A stretch of DNA of 64,000 nt from Rhodocista pekingensis (GTDB lineage: Bacteria > Pseudomonadota > Alphaproteobacteria > Azospirillales > Azospirillaceae): assembly GCF_042665545.1 (NCBI RefSeq), contig NZ_JBHTCM010000028.1, positions 248,001 through 312,000 on the forward strand, written 5' to 3'. The notes beneath the pieces were generated by a model. It was given only the letters and a program-made list of their open reading frames with translations, was not told where the DNA came from and searched no databases. The position numbers and the translations under genes are program-made. Positions 32,921 to 43,355 of the stretch are shown one piece after another (position 1 is the stretch's first letter; every line of letters begins with the position of its first letter).

Positions 32921-34948
32921 TCACTCGGCCGCGGCGCACTTCTGCCGCTTGCGGGCGATCAGCTCGGCGTCGCACTTGGGGCAGAAGGCGTGCTCGCCCT
33001 CGATGTAGCCATGCTTGGGGCAGATCGAGAAGGTGGGCGTCACGGTGATGTAGGGCAGGCGGAAATTCTCCAGCGCCCGGCGCACCAGCTTGCGGCAGGC
33101 ATCGGCCGAGGACACCCGCTCGCCCATGTAGAGGTGCAGGACGGTGCCGCCGGTGTACTTGCGCTGCAACTCCTCCTGCCGCTCCAGCGCCTCGAACGGG
33201 TCGTCCGTGAAGCCGACGGGAAGCTGGCTGGAGTTGGTGTAGTAGGGCTGGTCCGCCGTGCCGGCCTGGAGGATGCCGGGGAAGCGCTTCTGGTCCTCCT
33301 TGGCGAAGCGGTAGGTCGTACCCTCCGCCGGGGTGGCTTCCAGGTTGTACATGTGGCCCGTCTCTTCCTGGAACTGCACGATGCGCGCACGCACATGGTC
33401 CAGGAAGCGGACGGCGAAGGCATAGCCCCGCTCGGTCGTGATGTCCTCGGCATCGTCCGTGAAGTTGCGGATCATCTCGTTGATGCCGTTCACGCCCAGC
33501 GTCGAGAAGTGGTTCCGCAGCGTGCCCAGGTAGCGCTTGGTGTACGGGAACAGCCCGTTGTCCATGTGGTGCTGGATCACCTTGCGCTTGATCTCCAGGC
33601 TGGTGCGGCTGATGTCCAGCATCTCGTCCAGGGCGCGGAACAGGGCCGCCTCGTCGCCCTTGTGCAGATGGCCCAGGCGCGCGCAGTTGACCGTCACCAC
33701 CCCCAGCGAACCGGTCTGCTCGGCGCTGCCGAACAGGCCGTTGCCGCGCTTCAGCAGCTCGCTGAGGTCGAGCTGGAGCCGGCAGCACATGGAGCGGACC
33801 ATGTTCGGCTTCAGCTCGGAATTGACGAAGTTCTGGAAGTAGGGAAGCCCGTACTTGGCCGTCATCTCGAACAGCCGCTCGGCGTTCTCGCTCTCCCAGG
33901 GGAAGTCGGGCGTGATGTTGTAGGTGGGGATCGGGAAGGTGAAGACCCGCCCCTTGCTGTCGCCACGGGTCATCACCTCCATGTAGGCGCGGTTGATCAG
34001 GTCCATCTCGGCCTGAAGCTCGCCGTAGGTGAAGTCCATGTCCTCGCCGCCGATCACCGGCACCTGATCGCGCAGGTCCTCCGGGCAGGTCCAGTCGAAG
34101 GTCAGGTTCGTGAAGGGCGTCTGCGTGCCCCAGCGGGAGGGCACGTTAAGATTGTAGACAAGCTCCTGGATGCACTGGAGCACCTGCTCGTAGGGCAGGT
34201 TGTCCTTGCGGATGAAGGGGGCGAGATAGGTGTCGAAGGAGCTGAACGCCTGCGCACCGGCCCATTCGTTCTGCAAGGTGCCCAGGAAATTGACGATCTG
34301 CCCGACGGCGCTGGACAGGTGCTTGGGCGGCGCCGCCTCGACCTTGCCCGGCACCCCGTTCAGCCCTTCCGTCAGCAGGGTGCGCAGGGACCAGCCGGCG
34401 CAGTAGCCGGCCAGCATGTCCAGATCGTGGATGTGGATGTCGCCCTCGCGGTGGGCGCGGCCCACCTCCGCCGGATAGACGTGCGACAGCCAGTAGTTCG
34501 CCACCACCTTGCCGGAGATGTTCAGGATCAGGCCGCCCAGCGAATAGCCCTGGTTGGCGTTGGCGTTGACGCGCCAGTCGGCCCGGTTCAGGTACTCGTT
34601 GATCGAGGTTTCGACATCCACCACCGTCTTGCGGTCGCGCCGCAGGCGGGCGCGCTGCTCGCGGTAGACGATGTAGGCGCGGGCCGTGGCGAAATGGTTG
34701 GCGGAGATCAGGACCTGCTCGACCACGTCCTGGATCTGTTCGATATGCGGCGCCTCGGTATGGAAGCGATGGCCGATCACCTTGATCGCCTGGATCGCCA
34801 GGAGATGCGCCTCCGCCCCGTCGAACTCGCCGGTCGCCTTGCCGGCGCGCTCGATGGCGGAGCGGATCTTGTCGCCGTTGAAGGCGGACACTTCACCGCT
34901 ACGCTTGATCACGGACTGCGGCAGCGTGGCAAGGGCATGAACGGGCAT
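32921..34948 (-). CDS. nrdD: Class III (anaerobic) ribonucleoside-triphosphate reductase, large chain
   Basis: A 675-residue protein. It has an N-terminal ATP-cone (about 10-100, VIKRSGEVSAFNGDKI), then the ten-stranded alpha/beta barrel of NrdD with active-site cysteines in VRSMCCRLQLDL. A C-terminal zinc site follows, with ligands C643, H646, C656 and C659 (CPKHG...CPKC). It reduces NTPs to dNTPs without oxygen. The chain stops 13 residues after the zinc site and has no RVxGY glycyl-radical motif, which lies in the next ORF. Translation starts at the ATG at 34948 behind GGGGAAAG. It is led by a cobalamin riboswitch at 35050-35215. Confidence 0.93.
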   Translation of the reverse strand: MPVHALATLPQSVIKRSGEVSAFNGDKIRSAIERAGKATGEFDGAEAHLLAIQAIKVIGHRFHTEAPHIEQIQDVVEQVLISANHFATARAYIVYREQRARLRRDRKTVVDVETSINEYLNRADWRVNANANQGYSLGGLILNISGKVVANYWLSHVYPAEVGRAHREGDIHIHDLDMLAGYCAGWSLRTLLTEGLNGVPGKVEAAPPKHLSSAVGQIVNFLGTLQNEWAGAQAFSSFDTYLAPFIRKDNLPYEQVLQCIQELVYNLNVPSRWGTQTPFTNLTFDWTCPEDLRDQVPVIGGEDMDFTYGELQAEMDLINRAYMEVMTRGDSKGRVFTFPIPTYNITPDFPWESENAERLFEMTAKYGLPYFQNFVNSELKPNMVRSMCCRLQLDLSELLKRGNGLFGSAEQTGSLGVVTVNCARLGHLHKGDEAALFRALDEMLDISRTSLEIKRKVIQHHMDNGLFPYTKRYLGTLRNHFSTLGVNGINEMIRNFTDDAEDITTERGYAFAVRFLDHVRARIVQFQEETGHMYNLEATPAEGTTYRFAKEDQKRFPGILQAGTADQPYYTNSSQLPVGFTDDPFEALERQEELQRKYTGGTVLHLYMGERVSSADACRKLVRRALENFRLPYITVTPTFSICPKHGYIEGEHAFCPKCDAELIARKRQKCAAAE

Positions 34949-34984
34949 GCGGGTCTTTCCCCTTCCGGCACGCGGACAGGGGTC

Positions 34985-35038
34985 GGGAACCGCCCGGCGC
35001 GGCGCCGGCGGGTTCCCTTCGGATCACCCCGTCCGAAG
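34985..35038 (-). promoter_or_regulatory. Two hairpins between B12 aptamer and nrdD (expression platform)
   Basis: On the minus strand a 7-base-pair hairpin (CTTCGGA / TCCGAAG, 35017-35038) is followed by a long GC hairpin with about 13 of 15 pairs (arms GGGAACC...GGTTCCC, 34985-35017). They lie between the aptamer and the nrdD ribosome site. No T-run follows, so control may be by Rho access or by translation rather than a simple terminator. Confidence 0.5.
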
Positions 35039-35049
35039 ATTGGTAGACT

Positions 35050-35215
35050 GGGCTACGGCAGGTCTCCTGGCTCGCGGGTCCGCGCCACCGTCCGGTCTTC
35101 CCGGTGCCGGTCGGCACCAGTGACATGAAAGGTCGGCAGCTCACCGCTGACAGTTGCGGGGGCAGCGCCGGAATCACACCGGCTTCCCTCTTAGCCCCCG
35201 GATAACGAGATCGGA
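35050..35215 (-). ncRNA. Cobalamin riboswitch leading into nrdD
   Basis: Read on the minus strand, the conserved blocks of the adenosylcobalamin aptamer appear in order: GAGGGAAGCCGGTG, CTGCCCCCGCAACTGT, a CACTGG segment, and the B12 box GCGAGCCAGGAGACCTGCC at 35057-35075. It is followed by nrdD 100 bases later. With B12 present it should switch off the B12-independent reductase, which makes sense if the cell also has a B12-dependent class II enzyme (not in this window). Confidence 0.93.
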
Positions 35216-35251
35216 TAACTACATATTGTGTCATCCAGGGGACCGTAACGC

Positions 35252-35285
35252 TAAATACCGTAATTGCAGGTTCTGCTCAAGTCAA
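35252..35285 (-). promoter_or_regulatory. Promoter for the nrdD riboswitch transcript
   Basis: On the minus strand TTGACT (35280-35285) and TACGGT (35257-35262) are 17 bases apart. An overlapping pair, TTGAGC (35275-35280) and TATTTA (35252-35257), has the same spacing. Either would start RNA about 30-40 bases before the aptamer. Confidence 0.6.
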
Positions 35286-35352
35286 GCTCCGGCGGCGCAG
35301 GAGGGGCATGACGGATCGCCATGCGGTCCGCCCGCGGCGGCGCAGGCGGCCG

Positions 35353-35381
35353 TTGACAGGGGGATGGCCGTCTCCTAAAGC
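35353..35381 (+). promoter_or_regulatory. Promoter for the cobQ riboswitch transcript
   Basis: A perfect -35 TTGACA (35353-35358) and TAAAGC (35376-35381) are separated by 17 bases. Transcription would begin near 35388, just before the aptamer. It is back to back with the nrdD promoter, about 70 bases apart. Confidence 0.65.
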
Positions 35382-35394
35382 TCAGCCGTCACGG

Positions 35395-35575
35395 TTCTTC
35401 CGGCTCTCCGGGGTGCGGAAGCTAAGAGGGAATCCGGTGCGCCGTACGCGGCAAGGCCGGAGCTGCCCCCGCAACTGTCAGCGGTGAGCCTTTCCCGTTC
35501 GCGCCACTGGACCCGCAAGGGTTCCGGGAAGGCCGGGCCGAGGCGACGACCCGCGAGCCAGGAGACCTGCCGCGA
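35395..35575 (+). ncRNA. Cobalamin riboswitch leading into cobQ
   Basis: The plus strand shows the conserved aptamer blocks: AAGCTAAGAGGGAATCCGGTG, CTGCCCCCGCAACTGTCAGC, CCACTGG, GGGAAGGC and the B12 box GCGAGCCAGGAGACCTGCC (35553-35571). It precedes cobQ-cbiB-cobU-adenosyltransferase by about 130 bases and should repress cobalamin synthesis when adenosylcobalamin is plentiful. Its core segments are almost identical to the minus-strand riboswitch 180 bases away. Confidence 0.95.
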
Positions 35576-35703
35576 CGCACCATGGTCCACGGGCGGGGTG
35601 TCCCGGTGGAATGCCCGCGCTCCGGCCGCCCTCAGAGGGGATGCCGGGGTCCCGCGGTCTTCCCCATGCCCATGCCCTTCCTGTCTGAAGGGGCTTCCAG
35701 TCC

Positions 35704-37290
35704 ATGTCCGATTCCGCGACGACGCCCGGCGACGGCCTCGCCCCGATCGTCTACACGCCGCGCAGCACGGACGCTCCGCGCCGCGCCCGCGCGCTGATGA
35801 TCCAGGGCACCAGCTCCGACGTCGGCAAGAGCATGCTGGTGGCCGGGCTCTGCCGCGCCTTCACCCGCCGCGGTCTGGTGGTGCGCCCCTTCAAGGCGCA
35901 GAACATGAGCAACAACGCCGCCGTGGTGCCCGACGCGGACGCCCCGCCGGAGGCCGACGGCACCCCGGCGCGCGGCGAGATCGGCCGCGCCCAGGCGCTC
36001 CAGGCCCGCGCCTGCAAGGTGGCGCCGTCCATCCACATGAACCCGGTTCTGCTGAAGCCGCAGACGAACATCGGCTCCCAGGTGGTGCTGCGCGGCCGGG
36101 TGCTGGGCAACTGTCCGGCGCGCACCTATCACCGGATGCGCAAGGGCCTGATGCCGCCGATCATGGACAGCTTCGAGCGGCTGGCCGCCGAGGCGGACCT
36201 GGTGATCGTGGAAGGCGCCGGCAGCGGGGCGGAGATCTATCTGCGCGCCTCGGACATCACGAACATGCATCTGGCGGAGCGGCTGGGCCTGCCGGTCGTC
36301 GTACTGGGCGACCTGGACCGTGGCGGCACCATGGCCGCCCTGGTCGGCACCCACGCCCTGCTGGACGAGGCCGACCGGGTCCGCGTCGTCGGCTACATCG
36401 TCAACAAGTTCCGCGGCGACTTCTCCCTGTTCGAGCCGGCCTGCGGCACGATCACGGCCATGACCGGCTGGCCCTTCCTGGGCGTGGTCCGCTGGTTCGA
36501 GGAGGCCGACCGCCTGCCGGCGGAGGATTCGCTGGCACTGGAGCGGCCGGCCACCGGCACCGGCAGCGGCCTGAAGGTGGCGGTGCCGCGGCTGTCCCGC
36601 GTCGCCAACTTCGACGACCTGGACCCGCTGGCGGCCGAGCCGGGCGTGGACCTGCGCTGGGTGCAGCCGGGCCATCCGATCCCGGCCGACACGGACGTGG
36701 TGGTGCTGCCCGGCTCCAAGACCACCCGCGCCGACCTTGACGTGCTGCGCCAACAGGGCTGGGACGTGGACATCCTGGCCCATGTCCGCCATGGCGGCCG
36801 GGTCGTCGGCCTCTGCGCCGGATTCCAGATGCTCGGCCGGGTGGTGCGCGACCCCGCCGGGATCGAGGGGCCGGCCGGGGAGACGCCGGGCCTGGGCCTG
36901 CTGGACATCGAGACGGAGATCGGCGGCGACAAGCGGCTGGTCGAGATCGACAGGCTGGACCGGAACAGCGGCCGCCGCGTCACCGGCTATGAGATGCACA
37001 TGGGCCGCTCGACCGGGCCGGGCCTGGAGCGGCCCTGGCTGATGCTGGACGCGGGCGACGGCTCGGCCCCGAAGGCCGAAGGGGCGGTCTCCGCCGACGG
37101 GCGGGTGATGGGCAGCTATGTCCACGGCCTGTTCGGGTCGGACGGGTTCCGCTCCGCTTGGCTGGAGCGGGTGGGGGCGCAGGCCTCGGCGCTCGACTTC
37201 GAGGCGCGGACCGAAGCGGCCCTGGAGGCTTTGGCCGACCATGTGGAGGCCAATCTGGACCTCGACGCCCTGCTGGCCCTGGCGCGGTGA
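35704..37290 (+). CDS. cobQ: Adenosylcobyric acid synthase
   Basis: A 528-residue cytoplasmic enzyme that amidates four side chains of adenosylcobyrinic acid a,c-diamide using glutamine and ATP. The N-terminal dethiobiotin-synthetase-like domain shows MIQGTSSDVGKSMLVAGLCR, and the C-terminal glutamine amidotransferase has nucleophile C371 (VGLCAGFQMLGR) and the histidine in SYVHGLFG. It is about 30 residues longer than usual at the N-terminus, so an internal start near MIQGTSS cannot be excluded; GAAGGGG lies about 12 bases before the ATG at 35704. It is first in the riboswitch-controlled cob operon. Confidence 0.95.
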   Translation: MSDSATTPGDGLAPIVYTPRSTDAPRRARALMIQGTSSDVGKSMLVAGLCRAFTRRGLVVRPFKAQNMSNNAAVVPDADAPPEADGTPARGEIGRAQALQARACKVAPSIHMNPVLLKPQTNIGSQVVLRGRVLGNCPARTYHRMRKGLMPPIMDSFERLAAEADLVIVEGAGSGAEIYLRASDITNMHLAERLGLPVVVLGDLDRGGTMAALVGTHALLDEADRVRVVGYIVNKFRGDFSLFEPACGTITAMTGWPFLGVVRWFEEADRLPAEDSLALERPATGTGSGLKVAVPRLSRVANFDDLDPLAAEPGVDLRWVQPGHPIPADTDVVVLPGSKTTRADLDVLRQQGWDVDILAHVRHGGRVVGLCAGFQMLGRVVRDPAGIEGPAGETPGLGLLDIETEIGGDKRLVEIDRLDRNSGRRVTGYEMHMGRSTGPGLERPWLMLDAGDGSAPKAEGAVSADGRVMGSYVHGLFGSDGFRSAWLERVGAQASALDFEARTEAALEALADHVEANLDLDALLALAR

Positions 37291-37408
37291 CGGGAACCCC
37301 GGTGACGCACGGTCTTCCCCCCCGCAGCGCGGCCTTCCGCCCCTGCCCGTCCGGCCCCGGTAGCGGAGGCGGACAGACGGCGCCCGCGGTCCGGGGGGGC
37401 GCCACGCC

Positions 37409-38308
37409 ATGACCATCCTGCTTGCGCTGCTGATCGACCGCTTCCTGGGGGAGCCGCCGGGGCGGCTGCATCCGGTGATCTGGATGGGCCAGTACCTGGA
37501 GCAGGCCGGCCGCCGCCTCCCCGACCTGCCGGCGTGGCTGGCGCTGCCGGCCGGCGCCGCCGCCTGGGCCGTCGGCGCGGTGGCCACGGTGGCGGTGGCG
37601 GGGGCGGCGACATGGCTCGTCTCCGACCTGCCGCCCTGGCTGGAACTGGTGCTGCTGGCGTTCCTGCTGAAGCCGATGTTCGCCCTGACCCTGCTCCTGT
37701 CGGAGGTCGCCGCCACCGAGACGGCCCTGCGCGAGGGGCTGGCGGCCGGCCGTGCCCGGCTGGGCTCCCTGGTCAGCCGCGACACCACGGAGCTTGAGCC
37801 GGAGCAGGTGCGCGAAGCCGCCATCGAATCCCTGGCGGAGAACCTGTCGGACTCCCTGGTGGCGCCGCTGTTCTGGTTCCTGGTCGCGGGGCTGCCCGGG
37901 GCCGCGCTCTACCGTTTCGCCAACACGGCGGATGCCATGTGGGGCTATCGCGGGCGCTGGGAATGGGCCGGCAAGGTGGCCGCCCGCGCCGACGACCTGC
38001 TGAACCTGATCCCGGCACGGCTGACGGCCCTGGCGCTGCTGGGCGCCGATGCGCTGCGCCGCGACCGGCGGGCGGCCCTGGCAACGGAGGCGCGGCGCAC
38101 CGCCTCGCCGAACAGCGGCTGGCCGATGGCGGCCATGGCGATGGCCCTGGGGCTGCGCCTGGGCAAGCCGGGTCACTATGTTCTGAACGAGGGAGGGGCG
38201 GTGCCCGGCCCGGACGACCTGCCCCGCGCCCTGGAGCGCGCCCGGCGGGCGGGTCTGGGCCTCGCCCTGCTGGCCGCCGTGGCGGAGGTGATCATCCATC
38301 ATGTCTGA
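37409..38308 (+). CDS. cbiB: Adenosylcobinamide-phosphate synthase (CbiB/CobD)
   Basis: A 299-residue membrane protein that attaches aminopropanol (phosphate) to adenosylcobyric acid. Family landmarks are LIDRFLGEPPGRLHPVIWMG at the N-terminus, AIESLAENLSDSLVAPLFW, the TADAMWGYRGRWEWAGK segment and the C-terminal SPNSGWPMAAMA-type motif (here SPNSGWPM). Four to five membrane helices are present. It is 118 bases after cobQ, same strand, with a run of G residues serving as ribosome site. Confidence 0.95.
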   Translation: MTILLALLIDRFLGEPPGRLHPVIWMGQYLEQAGRRLPDLPAWLALPAGAAAWAVGAVATVAVAGAATWLVSDLPPWLELVLLAFLLKPMFALTLLLSEVAATETALREGLAAGRARLGSLVSRDTTELEPEQVREAAIESLAENLSDSLVAPLFWFLVAGLPGAALYRFANTADAMWGYRGRWEWAGKVAARADDLLNLIPARLTALALLGADALRRDRRAALATEARRTASPNSGWPMAAMAMALGLRLGKPGHYVLNEGGAVPGPDDLPRALERARRAGLGLALLAAVAEVIIHHV

Positions 38309-38335
38309 CGTGCAGGCCAGAGCGGAGGCGATGCC

Positions 38336-38854
38336 ATGGGTGCCGTGACCTTCCTGACCGGCCCGGTGCGCAGCGGCAAGAGCGCCCGCGCCGTGGAGAT
38401 CGCCCGCGGCTGGGGCGGGAACGTCGTGTTCGCCGCCACCTACCGCGTCGATCCCGCCGACGCCGAGATGCTCGCGCGCGTGCGCCGGCACCAGGAGGAA
38501 CGGCCGGAGGGCTGGCGCACGCTGGAGGCGCCGGACGATCTGACGGCCGCGCTCGCGGCGCTGGACCCGCCGCCGTCCGGGCTGGTGCTGGACAGCATCG
38601 TGATCTGGGCCGCCATGCGCTTCGACCGTGACGACAGCACGATCCTGGCCGAGTGGAGCGCGGTCCTGGGGCATCTGCGCGCCGCCCCGTGGCCGACGGT
38701 CATCGTCGGTGACGAGATCGGCTGGAGCCCGGTGCCGATGGAAGCCGAGTTGCGCCGCTTCCGCGATCTGGTGGGCTGGCTGGGCCAGCGCACCGCCGCG
38801 GCCGCCGACGAGGCCTGGCTGATGGTGGCCGGATGCCCGGTGCGCCTTAAATGA
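38336..38854 (+). CDS. cobU: Adenosylcobinamide kinase / adenosylcobinamide-phosphate guanylyltransferase
   Basis: A 172-residue CobU/CobP protein. The P-loop is GPVRSGKS, and RRHQEERP carries the histidine expected to be guanylylated. DEIGWSPVPMEAELRRFRD and VAGCPVRLK are typical of the C-terminal half. It phosphorylates cobinamide and transfers GMP to it in nucleotide-loop assembly. It lies 27 bases after cbiB in the same operon. CobS and CobT, needed to finish the loop, are not in the window. Confidence 0.95.
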   Translation: MGAVTFLTGPVRSGKSARAVEIARGWGGNVVFAATYRVDPADAEMLARVRRHQEERPEGWRTLEAPDDLTAALAALDPPPSGLVLDSIVIWAAMRFDRDDSTILAEWSAVLGHLRAAPWPTVIVGDEIGWSPVPMEAELRRFRDLVGWLGQRTAAAADEAWLMVAGCPVRLK

Positions 38855-38954
38855 GGGGGCGGACCGCCGCACCGTCCCCGCCGCTGCCCCCGCCGGGTGC
38901 TGCGGCCCGCCGTCCCGCGGCGACACCCGACAGAGACCGGAAAGGGAGAGAACG

Positions 38955-39512
38955 ATGAGCAAGACAAAAGTGGTGACGCGCACCGGCGACGGCGGCGAAA
39001 CTTCCCTGGGCCGCGGCGTGCGCGTGCCGAAATGCTCCGACCGCGTGGAGGCCTACGGCTCCGTGGACGAGGTCGGCGCCATGATCGGCGTGCTGCGCTC
39101 CATGCTGGAGGACAATGCCGCGGTGGATGCGCGGCTGCGCGCCATCCAGATCGACCTCTACAACATCTGCGCCGACCTGCACATGCCCGGTGAGTCCGGG
39201 GCCGCCCTGCGCATCGACGGCAGCGGTCTGGAGCGGATCGAGGCCGAACTGGAGGCGATGAACGAGGGGCTGCCGCGGCTGGCGAACTTCGTGCTGGCCG
39301 GCGGCACCCGCGCCGCCGCCTTCGCCCATCTGACCCGCACCGTGACCCGCCGGGCCGAGCGCCGGGTGGTGGCGCTGGCCCGGGCCGAGGAGGTCAATCC
39401 CGAGGTGCTGCGCTACATGAACCGGCTGTCCGACTACCTGTTCATCCTGGCGCGGACGCTGAACGAGAACGGCGCCAAGGACGATCTCTGGGCGCCGCGC
39501 GGGGTCCGCTGA
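38955..39512 (+). CDS. PduO-type cob(I)alamin adenosyltransferase
   Basis: A 185-residue enzyme that adds the adenosyl group to the corrin cobalt. Diagnostic segments are TRTGDGGETSLGRGVRVPKC (ATP site), DRVEAYGSVDEVGA and RYMNRLSDYLFILAR. GGGAGAG just before the ATG supports the start. It is last in the riboswitch-led cob run, about 100 bases after cobU, and supplies the adenosylcobalamin that the two nearby riboswitches sense. Confidence 0.95.
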   Translation: MSKTKVVTRTGDGGETSLGRGVRVPKCSDRVEAYGSVDEVGAMIGVLRSMLEDNAAVDARLRAIQIDLYNICADLHMPGESGAALRIDGSGLERIEAELEAMNEGLPRLANFVLAGGTRAAAFAHLTRTVTRRAERRVVALARAEEVNPEVLRYMNRLSDYLFILARTLNENGAKDDLWAPRGVR

Positions 39513-39557
39513 CCCCGCCACCCTTGCGTCCGAGCGCCCCGACGCTGCCCGCCGGCC

Positions 39558-40865
39558 TCAGCCGCCGGCGAGCAGCCGGAGCGCCGCCGTCAGCTTCCGG
39601 ATGTCCTCCTCCCGGGTGAAGAGGGCCGGTGTCACCCGCACGCAGGCCCCCTTCGCCACGCCCGTGCGGTGGACGGTGAAGATGCCGGACCGCTCCAGCA
39701 ACTGCCGGGCGACGGCCGCGTTCTCCTCGGCCGACAGCTTGCCGGCGAGGCGGAACGAGGTGATGCCGGCCGCGAGACGCGGGTCCTTCGGCGTCAGGAT
39801 CTCGATGCCGCGACTGCCGCGCAGCGTCTCCGCCCAGAGGTCGCGCAGGTGGCGCAGCCGCGCCGCGATGGCGGGCGTGCCGATCCGCTGGTGGAAGTCG
39901 ATCGCCGCCGGCACGGCCAGCAGCGTGGCGAAGTCCGTCGTGCCGGTGTGGATGCGGGCGCGGATGCCCTGCGCGCCCTCCGGCTCGCCCATGTGGGGCT
40001 CGATGGCGTCCAGCCGGTCGCGCCGGATGTACATGACCCCGACCCCGAGCGGGGCGCCGATCCATTTGTGCAGATTGTAGCCGACGAAGTCGGCGCCGAG
40101 CCCGGCCGCGTCGAACGGCACCTGGCCCAGCGAGTGGGCGGCGTCCACGATCACGTCCACACCGCGCGCCCGTGCCATGGAGACGATTTCCGCCACCGGC
40201 AGCACCAGCCCGGTGCGGTGGCTGAGATGGGTCAGCAGCATCAGCCGGACCCGCGGGTTGGCCGCCAGCGCCCGTTCGTAGGTGTCGATCAGCCCCTGGT
40301 GGGTGGCCGGTTCCGGCAGGTCGATGCGGACGACCTCCACCCCGCGGCGGCGGCGCAGGGACTCCAGGCCCGCCTGCATGCTGTCATAGTCGAGGTCGGC
40401 GTAGAGGACCGCATCGCCCGGCCCGAGCCGGTGGTAGCCGGCGATCAGGGTGAGCAGCGCCTCCGTGGCGCCGCGGGTCAGGGCGATCTCGTCCTCCCCC
40501 GCCCCCAGCAGGGCGGCGACGCGGCGCACCACCTCCCGCGCGTCGCGGCCGAACTCCCGCCGCGTGTAGTAGGAAGTCTCCCGGTTCACCCGGTCCTGGT
40601 GCCGGCGGTAGTCCTCCAGCACCGGCCGGGCCATCATGCCCCAGTTGCCGTTCTCCAGATGCACCACCGCGCGGGTGGCATCGTACTGGCCGGCCACCGC
40701 CTCCCAGAAGCCGGTGTCGCGCGCCAGCGTCGACGGCGCCAGGGCCGGCACCGGCGGCAGATCGGGCACCGCCGCCCCGGCCGCGCTCCAGCCGGCCGGA
40801 ACCGCCACGCCGGCCGCCAGCCCGGCCCCGCCCGCCCGCAGCAGGTCCCGCCGCGTCACGCCCAT
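39558..40865 (-). CDS. Tat-exported class V aminotransferase-fold PLP enzyme (PvdN-like)
   Basis: A 435-residue protein. The N-terminus carries a twin-arginine signal (TRRDLLRAGGAGLAAG), so it should fold with its cofactor and then be exported. The rest is a fold-type I class V aminotransferase/epimerase: DAAHSLGQVPFD gives the PLP aspartate and histidine, and NLHKWIGAP gives the Schiff-base lysine. AAGGAG seven bases before the ATG at 40865 fixes the start. Periplasmic enzymes of this kind include PvdN, which tailors pyoverdine. It directly follows a TonB receptor gene on the same strand, which suggests processing of an imported compound. The substrate is unknown. Confidence 0.88.
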   Translation of the reverse strand: MGVTRRDLLRAGGAGLAAGVAVPAGWSAAGAAVPDLPPVPALAPSTLARDTGFWEAVAGQYDATRAVVHLENGNWGMMARPVLEDYRRHQDRVNRETSYYTRREFGRDAREVVRRVAALLGAGEDEIALTRGATEALLTLIAGYHRLGPGDAVLYADLDYDSMQAGLESLRRRRGVEVVRIDLPEPATHQGLIDTYERALAANPRVRLMLLTHLSHRTGLVLPVAEIVSMARARGVDVIVDAAHSLGQVPFDAAGLGADFVGYNLHKWIGAPLGVGVMYIRRDRLDAIEPHMGEPEGAQGIRARIHTGTTDFATLLAVPAAIDFHQRIGTPAIAARLRHLRDLWAETLRGSRGIEILTPKDPRLAAGITSFRLAGKLSAEENAAVARQLLERSGIFTVHRTGVAKGACVRVTPALFTREEDIRKLTAALRLLAGG

Positions 40866-40910
40866 GTCCGTTCTCCTTTCACAGTCCCGCACCCGGCCGC
40901 GAACGGAAAC

Positions 40911-40930
40911 GGGGCGGCCGGAGCCGCCCC
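40911..40930 (-). terminator. Hairpin between TonB receptor and PLP enzyme
   Basis: A perfect 8-base-pair stem (GGGGCGGC / GCCGCCCC) with a 4-base loop, followed on the minus strand by GTTTCCGTTC. It may be a terminator or partial attenuator within the two-gene unit. Confidence 0.5.
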
Positions 40931-40952
40931 GTCCCGTCCGGCATCCGGCCGG

Positions 40953-43355
<2,403 letters not shown>

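Noticed and set aside
32852..32921. Frameshift or sequencing error splitting a normal nrdD into two pieces
   Set aside because: The 68-base gap contains a real stop and a good ribosome site before the small ORF, and the small ORF starts with a plausible fresh N-terminus. I prefer a true split, but raw reads should be checked.
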